Source: Elysia marginata
Lineage: Eukaryota; Mollusca; Gastropoda; Plakobranchidae
Assembly (NCBI GenBank): GCA_019649035.1
Contig: BMAT01010125.1
Coordinates: 29,826 to 75,718 of the forward strand
Reading direction: 5' to 3'
Length of the DNA: 45,893 bases
Shown piece by piece: positions 24,101 through 36,100 of the stretch. Position 1 is the stretch's first letter. Each line of letters opens with the position of its first letter. The position numbers and the translations under genes are program-made. Below the pieces are notes generated by a model that saw only the letters and a list, made by a program, of their open reading frames with translations, searched no databases and was not told where the DNA came from.

Positions 24101-27100
24101 TCAAAAGAAAACATAAACACCCCTTTTTTCAAAGGCATTTTCGATAAAGGTATTGTAAAATGGACTGTACCTTATAAGCATATAACTTGTTATTTTAGAC
24201 ATGGTTTTACTCTTTTTCCGCACCTTCAGTAAATTTTTTTAAATCATGGTCGCTAAGTAAAAATTTCCTCTATGTATTATACTGATAGACCTGCTGTTTA
24301 TATTGTACACATATTCTTTTATAGGTGTAGATTTTTAAACCATGTCCTTAAGTTATATTCCTCAAATTTTTTATGTTTCATTTTTTTTTACAATATAACA
24401 TTGACCTGATTATGTAAAGTGCAGTATGAATGAACTGATGGTGTGAATGTAAAATTTATAGAGCAACAAGATAATGTGGTGGTTTTGTGCTATATAAGTG
24501 TTATACATTATTATCATTCATAAAGCAATATAGATTGGACCTAAAGAAAAATATACAAGCAAGGTTCCCACAAATTGAGTTGACTTGCACTGGTGGTCAA
24601 TTTTGGAAAATTAGCATTTCCCACCAAAGGGACTAAAAATTTCTAAGGTCAAATTTTTTGGGTGAATTATTTCTTATCATATAAAACCATAAAAATTTAA
24701 AGAAATAGTCGGAATATAATGTAACCAGACGCTTGGAATAAATTTAAGTAAGTACATTTCTGGCTCATTTTCACAAAAGTGGATCCCACTAATCCTCAAT
24801 CTACCAAGCATGGTAATTCAGGACAGAATTTTATTAAAAATTAAAACACTTTTGCCCCACTTTCCAGCAATATTCATAGTTCAAAATCTCAAAATTTTGC
24901 ATATAGCCGTGTTCTGTAGAAACCCTAAAGAAACAGTAAAAGACACCACAGGTGATTCAAGAAATCAGAACATGGTGTTTAAATGGTTGGTTGCCCACAA
25001 GTTTTTATATTATTGACTTACTGTCTCCCCTGCCGCAATGAAGTCTCCAGTAAGAGGACAACTGAGAACGTTCACCATGTGCATCTCGTTCTCTGAGAGA
25101 GCGACTTCTTCCTTGTACACACCATCATCTACAGGATAGATCAAATATTTGTCATTGTGCAATTTTTCAAAGTAAGATAAAATAGGATAACTTTTAAATT
25201 TTTTTTTTTTATACACTATATTAATCCCTTTCGGGAAATTTGTCTTCGTTACTCAGCGTAACTGTGTCGCCACAGAGCAGCGCCACTAATGCCCCAGCAG
25301 ACCAGTACATTTGAAGCCTGTAGCTGGGTACTTGTTTTACAGGTGGGTGGACTGGGGAAAGTTAGGGTAAAGTGCTTTCCCAAGGCAATTGCAACATGGC
25401 ATGGTCGGGAATCGAACCCGCGACCTCCAGATCTCGAGTCCAACACGCTAACCACTCTGCCACGCTTTTACATGTGCCTTGGCAGGAAAATGTGTCTCTT
25501 CAGCATCAACAAGAGAGTTACATAAATCTGCTTTACAACTGAATAAAAAAAAAGTTTATTTAATACTTTTCTCCCAGTCCCAGGGTTAGTACTACCTGAG
25601 TGGGCCCCCTCGCATAAGTAAGTATGGTGTTAGTGTTAGGGCAAAAGCTAGATCTAGACTATCATCATCACTAGCTTATGAGAACTGTCTTGAAAGCTTC
25701 TAGGAATGATATCCCATTTTTATACTAATAAAGGGGACCATTAACATTCACTATAGCACCTAAATTTAAAAAAAAGAAACAAAAACAAGGTGTCCCTATT
25801 GTCGGCGGGTATTCCTTAAACGTTGGGAGAAATGTTGAAGGGAGAAAAGGGTCAGACATTAAGTTAAATGCAAAAAGTGGACACTTTTTTACTTTTAAAC
25901 CCTTCTTGATGTGAATTAGACTACTGGGCCATAAAAATTCAGGGTTGAAACACACACATTTTATAGATTAATTTGTTTACTTGTTTAAAACAATGGATTA
26001 CTAAGCTTTGCAGAATTTTTATCACTCATCACTTATCAATTTAAAATATCATTGACAGAGTAATTATTTGGTTTAAAGTAACAGCTGACTAGCTATGAAT
26101 CACAACACAAGGCTCAGCAAGGCAACATACACACATATACACACAGCGCCACAATGAGGTCATCAAAGTTATACAGCTATAAAGGCATTGCTAACTTTAA
26201 CCAGGATACGTCCCAATTGATCATGAAAAAAATCATGTAAAAAGTGTCTCAGTTGAAGTCTTTTAATGACCTGGTTTAAATTTTTTTAAAAGTTAAGAGA
26301 AGAGTAGATGTTTTAAATGTCTCGGTAATAACCAAACCTTGTACAGTAATCTTTATTTATTAAAAAAACTTTGGCAGTTTTAAACATCTGCATCCAATAA
26401 CCAAGAAAATGTATACTTTTGAACCAAAAAAAGAGAAAGAATGCTAAAAAATTGTCAAGCTATTCATATTATAAGAATCAAAACATTTATCTGCCATTAA
26501 AAAGAAAAAAAAAACTAACTACAGTCCGGCAGCTTATGTTGGGGGACTTACCATCTATGGTGTCGAGATGCATCTGTCTGCGGTAATTGATACGAAACAT
26601 GAAACTCTCCAATACAAAAGCCACCACTATGTTCATGACAACCTGAATAAAAGTTAACGATCAAATAATACCAATGAGTATGACAAAACAAACATACACA
26701 GATGACTGGCCCTTCATCTCTTTCAGGCACAAATTGAGTAGGTTTTTATCACTGAGATAATTTTACAAACATTTCTACTTGAACAAAATCGTGACATAGC
26801 GCAAAAGCATTTTCAAGATATAACAGCCCTCTGCCTAAGACTTTGCTTGTCAGCTGCATCTACTTCCACAAATTCAGCTTCTACAATAAACTCAAGGGTG
26901 GGCACTACTTGTGAAAAAAAAAGACCTGAGGTCAGGGGGGCGCATTATATAACATTATAATACATTTCTTTCGCTATTAATTATTTCAAAATTTGTTAAT
27001 CCAATTCACATCTATTAACAATATAAGTTAAGTCAATTAAGCAGTAACATTTGCTTTTCCATAAGGAATTTACTTACAGTTACAAAAATTTTTGTTCTCG

Positions 27101-30100
27101 CATGAGTAGTGTATATATCCAAATCAGGATTTTTCTTCTTCAAAATGAAAAAAAAATCCTGAATTCAGGATAAGTCCTGACATTACCCATCCCTGTAAAC
27201 TGCCTGAACCACCAGCACCAAATTCTATGTCATAAACCTCTTACACAGAAAATATCTTGATTTTTTTCCCTTTTCACATTATTACATTAAATCATTGATT
27301 AAGTTCAACTCTTTAAAAATAAAAGCGGATATTTTTTGGTGTTTTATTCGTTGAATTAATTTCTGACCAAAATTTTTAGCGAAACATACTAGGTTAGCTT
27401 TGACTAAAATTAGGAATCTCTAAGACTGATTATAATAAATTTTATATGAAAAGCAAAGTAAGGTTATAATTTTAAAGAAAATATAACAATGTCTTGAAAG
27501 TATTGGAAAATGAATGCAAATATTGATGCCACAATGACAGTTAAAATAACCCCCATAAAAATCACACGCAACTATAATGACAGCTCGCATTAAAAAAAAA
27601 AATACAACGCCCACTGACAGCGACTGATCATGTTGTGAGAGCTAAAACCTTTTCAGATGATTACCACAATTTCAACCAATTTGGAGCTCAGATCAAATGT
27701 AAAAATTATGACATTCAAAACAATTATTAGGTGGCTAGTGTGTGATAGTATTTATAGATATCCTTCAACAGCTTATCATCATCATCCAGTGCCATGCTTT
27801 GAAGCGTCGGCGATCATGTTTCTCCATAACTCCCGATGTCCCATAGCTGTCATTGTCTCTGTCGAACTTCCAGATCCCAGCCAGCGCTTTAGTCCATCCA
27901 TCATTTTTTTCCCTTTGTTTTCCCCTGCCTCTTTTTCCATCAAGCTTTCCTGTTGTTATGAGATGTTCTAATTTTCCTCTCCGCATGACATGGCCTAGAA
28001 AAGTGGCCTGACGTTTTCTTATGGTCTTGATAAGTGATCTTCTTGAATTAGCTTCAATTAATACAGTCTCGTTTGACTTTCTCTCTGTCCAAGAAATTCG
28101 GAGCATTCGTCTAAGAAACCACATTTCTGCTGCCTCAAGTTTTGCTTCCATTTGTTTTGATATGGTCCATGCTTCGCATCGATACAAAAGAATTGGTTCT
28201 ATGTAGCATTGGAAGCTTATAGGTCATCAAAAATAACCTACGAATAATATATTCTAAACTCATCTACAGTTTCTTTTTTAAACTTGTCAATCCTGAGTTT
28301 CTAGGGCTGTTTCCCCTATAATGTGGCCTGATCTGTTCATTGAATATGACCAAGGCATAGAATCCCTGTATAACAGATCGTTGGCTAATAGAATAACACA
28401 GATTCTTTCCTACCAAAATTTGGGACATAGCCTTGAAGACTTGAGGGTTCCCTACCTTATATAAAGTAGCTGGACAGAAAGAAAAGCAGGCCTTACTCAC
28501 CATCATGACGATATAGAAGAGCATGAAGTAAACTCGCACCCACTCGCTGTAAGCATGAGCATAGCCTTCCTGCAACAAAAAAGCAAGGAAGAAATATAAA
28601 CATAACACCACACAGTACTTCACTGCCCAACTTATAACTAAACTTGAGGGAGGATATGGCCGAGTAAAAGACAGTCTAGAGAATTTACCATCTGTCTTGA
28701 CAATTTCAATTTGGAGGTGTAAGCCAGCCATACTATACTTCTAGTTCTATTATTACTAACTAAACAAGGTGCAGGCTAGTGTGCTGTTTTCAATATAGGG
28801 TTTATAGGTACAAGTTTATAAAAACTTTTAAAGTTTACCCCATTTTAAAACCTTAACTGCCCTAATCCGAAAAATTTTAGGTACTCAATAAACATTTTTA
28901 AGTTTACATGAAGAAACAAATAAACAAAATTGTTTGAAAATGTCTCTTAAAATTATTCAAATTGAAAAGAATTTCTAAGCATATAGTGGGGAAAAGCAAA
29001 ATCAGGTTTTGGTTTTATTTAAAAAAAAAATGAAAAGAAATATACCTAGCTGTCAGAGAAAGTGCTAAATACTGTACAGAAATCCGCTGATACTGTCGAC
29101 ATAATGTCGATAAATAAATTATAAACACAAAGAAGGAAAAATGGGTGGTGGGTCAAGAATGCTGATACCATTAATAACAAATAATGACTTTTCTTGTTCT
29201 CTTTTTCATGGAAAAAGGTTGTGTCCTTAGTCTTTCTCTCTTTTTTTTTTCAATTGATGAAATCATTTTTAATGAAGCCATATCATATTTTTCTTTATTT
29301 ACTTCTTGTTTCTATGTCTTTTTCAAATCAATTTAGTAGTCAGCATGTTGATAAAGCAAAAAAGGCCAGGATAAAGGTAGATATAAGACAAATTGGTTAG
29401 CAAGATAAAAGAGGAAAAAATTCCGTCATAGCCAAAAACATCAATAATTTAAAATGTCAACAAAATGGCTTTTAATATAAGCATACTATATTGTATGCGA
29501 ATCATATATAATAAATCAAAGAGCAGATTAAAATTGGGCTTTGAAAATTGATCATAAGAAAATAAACCAACCTTATATTAATTTTAATATTCATTAAAAA
29601 AATTTTACATGGCTCCAATACATTAATTTTAAAATAATGTTATGACAAAAAGCCAAAAGTCCATAACTTTGAGCAAAAGAAAAGGAAAAAAAAAGTCAAA
29701 TAGGAACTCACCATAATAATGTACCAATTGTTGACAACTGTGAGCTCAAACAAGGTTACTGTTGATACAGGAACAACAAAAAGATGATAAAAAACAACAA
29801 ACTGAGTGCATCTAAACATTAACGACTTTGAAAATATAAAGGAAAATTCTCACATTCAACTCACTTGAACTACATGCAAAGCAAATTGTGCCCTACAAAT
29901 ATATTTAAGGGCACATTGCAGTGACCAGACTTTAAGAACAGACAAAATACTTGTAAAGCAAAATGATTATAACTATCCGCCTATTTAAAAAGGAAAGAAA
30001 ATTGGCTGTTTTATCAATGAGTCTAAAATGTTCTTAGCTTTTCTTCACAATATCAAAAGTTTATGGTGTAATTCATCACATGCATCCATGAAATTATTTA

Positions 30101-33100
30101 AATAGTAGCTGGAGACTAGAAGAGAGATTGATGATCTCTTAAAATTCTTTGCAATATGAAATCTTTCAATGCCTTGCCTTTAATCTGCAGGATCTTACTG
30201 ATACCCAATTTTTCAAATGCAATGACTTAAATCATAATCAAGATATTTAAAAAAGATTTTCACTGACTTAAAAAGCTTTACAGGAGCTTTGAAACAAAGT
30301 AAATATTTCCCAATGTCAAAGATCTGTAATGTAAACTCATTTTTTGATAGTGCTGAACAAATCAGAAAAGCAATTAAATTTTTCTGAAGAAAAGGCAGGT
30401 TGAAATATTGGATAAGATCAGCTGTTTGACAAGAACTTTCCACCAACTGCTGCCACTGTCTTACCCCCAGAGATGAAGATGTTGTCAAAGTTGTTAAGAT
30501 AGTAGAAGCCTGTGTTGCCAGAGTCACTGTCTCGGTAGTAGCTCTCCACAGATGTGTTGCTGGGGTTTATGGTTAGCAAAACATAAAACAATTAAAGATT
30601 GAGAGTAGACCATAAGCATCTTTTTAAAAGGAGGCATGAAGCACATGGTCAGGTACCAAATTTTTAGATTATCGATAATATAATAGAAAAAAAAATTATT
30701 GATGTTTATTTTAAAAATTTAAATCTGAATTAGGTAAAAGGAATCTTGAAATTAGAAGGCTTTTCAAATGTTTTGAAGACATTTCTTTACTCCTTAAATC
30801 CCTAGGCCCATTCTATGTTTCAAAAAGGAGGATCTTGGAAGGATTTAACATAAAAGATGGCATACCATTTTATTTTGCCTGCAGTGGTATAAAAAATCAA
30901 AGGAAATGTCAATATCATGTTCGAGCATTGTTTGAATTGAGTATATATTCTCACTAGTAAGACAGTAGCATTTATCTGCCGGCCATACTCTGAGCCTGCT
31001 TGTCCTAATTTTTTACTTCACTGGCTTCAACTCTATAGTTAGAACTTCCAAGGGAGATAGAACATACTATTTTTAAAAAAAAACAATGCAATTGCACACT
31101 GAGACACAAGTAAAACTTACACACAGCAGTTTTTGAGTTTCACATTCAAGAACAGCTCCATCCCAATAATTGCAAAGAAATAGTAAACAGTGATGATGCA
31201 GATAGAAAGACTGAGGAAAAAAGAAGCTTGATAAAAACTCAAAAGTTCAAAACTGCTTTGGTCTAAGCAAGAAAAAAACCAATTTTCATATTAAGCAAAA
31301 CTTTCCTTCACTTTAAATTGATATTATCATAAGCAAAAAGCAATTTAACAATTTAAAATGACAAAAGTATTAATGAAGATTCAGAATGTAGGGATGTGGT
31401 TTTAAGAATTAAATTTAGGGTCTTACTGTTCCAGAATCAGTCCAATACAGCAAAACATTGATAAAGGGCATTATAAAGACAAAAGCCACATACAACAAAA
31501 AAAGAAAAAGAAAAAATGTAAGAGGACAACTATATCCAGCTTGGAAGGCAGAGATTGATAAGAAGTACTTGATTTTGACTGACATTATACATGTAATGTT
31601 TTCTGTTTTGAACCTCATATCTCACGGCGTTATATAGTAACGCTCAAGAAAGGATTTTGGTTTGTTCTTTTGGGAAGAACTTCCTTCAAGCTTGTGAGAC
31701 TAAATGAAATAAGAGCATGCCGACGCACGGCTGGTGGAGCGCGATTTATGACCTGCACTAATTGGAACTGACAGCCATGCCAGCAGCTTATCGTGCAATG
31801 TTGTCTATGCAAAGATTTTGTAAAAATTAGCCGACTTTTACCAGTTCGTCCAGAGAACGTCGAAACTCAAACACCCTTGAATTTAGTATCATTCTAAAGA
31901 TCATTGTCTTCTTCAAAAGATGCTGTTTAAAGTTTTTTCATTACTTAATTGTGCAAGATTTTATTGACTCTTCTCTGTGGTACGTGTCAATGTTTAAAAA
32001 AATTTGGGTTTTATGTGATTTTTTAGTTGGTTATTAATTAAATTAGTGTATTTTAAAAAATAACCCGTGTATTTTAATAAAATTTGCTACCACTCAAAGA
32101 GCCATAATTTTGCGTTCTACGTGTGCAAAGCGTAGTGATAGAAAGTTTTGTTGATTTCATATGATTTTTTTTGGTACAGGGAAGACTGAGCCTCAGCTGC
32201 TTTATATAAATCAGAAAGCACATTTCATTTTGAACCATACATTACTTTACACTGTTGAAGAATGGATAATTTTAATGAATCCCATAGGAGTAAACTGTAT
32301 GAACTATGCAGACTTTGTGGGCAGCTCGTATTGACGATGAAAGAAAAGAGAAGGAACGAGCCATTTCTACTGGGGGGGGGGGGGGGGGGGNNNNNNNNNN
32401 NNNNNNNNNNNNNNNNNNNNNNNNNNNNNNNNNNNNNNNNNNNNNNNNNNNNNNNNNNNNNNNNNNNNNNNNNNNNNNNNNNNNNNNNNNNNNNNNNNNN
32501 NNNNNNNNNNNNNNNNNNNNNNNNNNNNNNNNNNNNNNNNNNNNNNNNNNNNNNNNNNNNNNNNNNNNNNNNNNNNNNNNNNNNNNNNNNNNNNNNNNNN
32601 NNNNNNNNNNNNNNNNNNNNNNNNNNNNNNNNNNNNNNNNNNNNNNNNNNNNNNNNNNNNNNNNNNNNNNNNNNNNNNNNNNNNNNNNNNNNNNNNNNNN
32701 NNNNNNNNNNNNNNNNNNNNNNNNNNNNNNNNNNNNNNNNNNNNNNNNNNNNNNNNNNNNNNNNNNNNNNNNAGAGAGAATGAATTAAAGATAAGAGTTA
32801 TGAATGAAAGTTATGCAACTTTTCTCGACCAGGAAACAGAAAGATGCAATAGATGTTATTATAAAATTTAAGCATTAGTATTCCATGATTTAGCTGGGTG
32901 TGTTTGCATACATAAATGGAAAAAACGTTGACAAGAACTATATGCGCCTTGATTAAACCCAATCACAACACACCAGTTGCAGCGTTCTCTTCTTTAACTT
33001 GGATTTTATACTGAACGGTTACTTGTGTCATAAAAAGATTAACATTTTTAAAAGGCAAATTTATTACTCTATAACTTTTATTGTAGGTGTAAAAAATTCA

Positions 33101-36100
33101 CGGGTTACTTTAGATGTTACAGTAGATTTTGTGATGTGTTTTCGTTTATGTGTCATCGTGACTTAATAAAACAAATTTACTTCAAAATAAATTCTTTTGC
33201 AATCTTAGACTTATATTTGTATCATAAAGTAGCAATTAGTCGACGTATATATTGTGGCTTCCTTTAGAAATACATTTCTTGCCTCTAGGGTGAATAGTTT
33301 GGCTAAAACAAAAAATTATTTACACAACTAAAATCAATTTAACCCAATGCCAGGATGAGAATGCGGTGTGGCGGGAGCAGGGTCAAGGGGTCACGGGTTC
33401 AAAAGGGTGCGACCACCGAGGCCTGGCTGAGAAACCGAGTTGGCGAGCGTTAACAGCCGTGATCTACACTAGTTATTGTCTATGCAAGGTCAACTTCCCA
33501 ACATTAAAAGGCAATTCTGTAGCTGGTAAACTTCTCACCTGATTAGCTTAGAAAAGAGAAGAAACAAAGTTCCCAACACATCTCTGTACCGACGTTTCAC
33601 TTTGAAAAGCCTGCAGATAAGGATTCCATCAATTGTAACACAAATCATTTCTGTTCGCCTATGAGTTTATGAGGGCTGTAATTATTACTACTTTGTTTAA
33701 AAAATGCAGGTTACAAAAAAGCAAACATAATGCGGTATAAAAAAGGTTTGAAAGTAGCCCTCTAGTAACAATTAATTAAAGTTCGCATTAACCAGTATAT
33801 TACGTCTATTACAATTCATAGTTTTTTCAGCTTGTCAAATCATGGATGAAATGAAATTACTTTACATATTCAACGGCTAGCCTTGGGAAAAAAATGAAGA
33901 CGCAGATCCCATATTTAGTAAAATAAAAGTAACTTTCTTCAATTTCAGCAAACTTTCATTAGCTGGCATACCTGAGCAGTCTAAAAGGTCGAAGAACAAT
34001 GACGTAGTAGAATGAGTTCTCAAAGATCTCACCAAACACCCCGACCACACTGACTGCTGTAACTAGGAAATCAAAACTGCAAAAAACAGAAATAAAGAGG
34101 ATGCAATTAAAAATTTAAATAGATATTTATAAGCAATAAAGCCTTTGACATAAGATTAAAACTGAAACGCAAGATAGAGAAATAGAGGAGAGTCAATTAA
34201 TTTATCTTCCAACCAGTAAAAATGAATATAATATTAGAAATTTTAATATGAATAAACAGCTTCTATAAGTAAATTTTTCTCTCTTTGTAACTTAATAAAA
34301 AGAGAGTTCAAATATCTTTCCATAAAATTGTGAGTTTTATGCATTTTCCAACCTTTGGAAGCTCAAAAAATGCACTGTTCAAAATTTTCAAGCCTTGGAA
34401 TATGAAAATTGAAACATCCAGCTCATCTAGAGTGGTTGTGAGACTTATCAACAAAAAACACTTTCACAAAAAACATAGCATTTAAAACTTAAATGCAAAT
34501 AGTAGAAAAATAGATTTTTTATAAATAAATTGAAAAAATATCAGCAACAGTGTCTTTGACATAAGATTTAAAGCTGAGAAGAAAAGTTAGTGAGAACAAG
34601 GCTTTTATAGAAAAGAATAAATGACCAGAAAAAAATGTGCGCTCTTCAATCCTTCTACATTGAGAAGAACATGCTTGCACTTTTAGTTTTGAGGTTCAAC
34701 ACTTTTCAAGTTGTCTGAGGCTGCTTAAGGTTTATACTTTCAGCTGTATACATTTTTGCAATGTTATAAAATAACAAGAAAGCCAAATAAATGAATATCC
34801 TAGGTTGAGCCATAACATTCTTTTTGACTCCACATAAATCTAAAAATATTTTTCTATAATTCTTTTCTCATTTCCTTTTCTGTACGTCACATTTTTTCCT
34901 CCACAACAGCTGTTTAACAAGAATTAGAAATACACGCAAAGATGAATAAAAAATGAAATAAAGTAAAAATCTGGGAAACTCAAGGAATCTTCCTTATTGA
35001 CTCAAAGAACAATCATAGACTCTTCTTCTCAAATACCCCCTACTGAGACCTGTAGCTTTATCTAAACAACAGCAGTACTGACAATGTGTTACATTGCCTA
35101 GCAAGCCAATTACGCCTATAAATGCGCCGCAATTTAGTTTATTAAATTTTATTCCAATGTAAGCTTGGCTTATAGCCTCCTGATAAAATCTCGTAACAAT
35201 AATAACCTTTTGTATAAACGTTTTTTTAAATGACATATAAAAATAAATATGCCAACTGGTCAGAATATTTCATAATATCATCGTGCAACGAAAAGTAACT
35301 TATCTGTATCATTCTAATTGACGACTGTTCACTAAATCCCACACACACAAAATTTGAAATACAAAAATGTTAGAGGGGTGACACTAGAAACTTACACGTC
35401 CCAGCCAGAGGTGAAATAATCCTTGGGTCCCCTGCCTAGCATCTTGATCACAGCCTCCACACAGTAGACTAGCACAGTAGCACACACAGCACGTGAATGG
35501 GGGGAGGGCAAGGGGCAAAGAGAGCAGAGCAGCAGGAGAAGTAAAACATAACTCTATCATGCCACATCAACTCTGGAAACTAATGCATTCAAAACCCATC
35601 ACTCATTTAAAGTTGCTAGAATTAAAAGTTAAAAAAAACAACAAAAAAACAAAAGAAACAAAAGTCAGAGAAAGGTTTAAAAAAGAAATTGCATTTAGTT
35701 TAATTATGTAAAGCAACAAAAAAAAGGGTCCATAATTAAATTATGAAAATTGAATATTTCTATCAGAGTTTCAAAATGAACAGGACATAAGAATTAATAT
35801 TACCATTTGAAAAGCAAAACTATATGCCGGAATTGAACATGAAATAGGAAATTAAAGCAAAAGATGGGGAAAATAAAATAAAAAATGAAAAAATAAACCC
35901 AGCAAAATGCACAGAAAAAGAGAAAGACAAGATATAAATGCAAGCACTCAAACACATTATTTTCAAAATGAGCAAAAATTAAAGACAGTACATTTAATTA
36001 ACCAAAGCTGCCGAATTCTCCCGCGTAACAGATGAGCCACTAGCGAGATAAAACCTTTCAATAATTTTTAATTGCTTTGGATTACAAAAAAGGGGAATTG

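Noticed and set aside
25398..25466. Possible functional tRNA gene (Ser/Leu-like)
   Set aside because: The anticodon stem pairs poorly, and it continues directly into a SINE body with an A tail, so it is the head of a SINE.
31415..31618. Hydrophobic minus-strand ORF that could look like a TPC1 membrane helix
   Set aside because: It does not align with any TPC1 segment, and exons 12 and 13 already join in phase (AG plus T making Ser) with no room for it.
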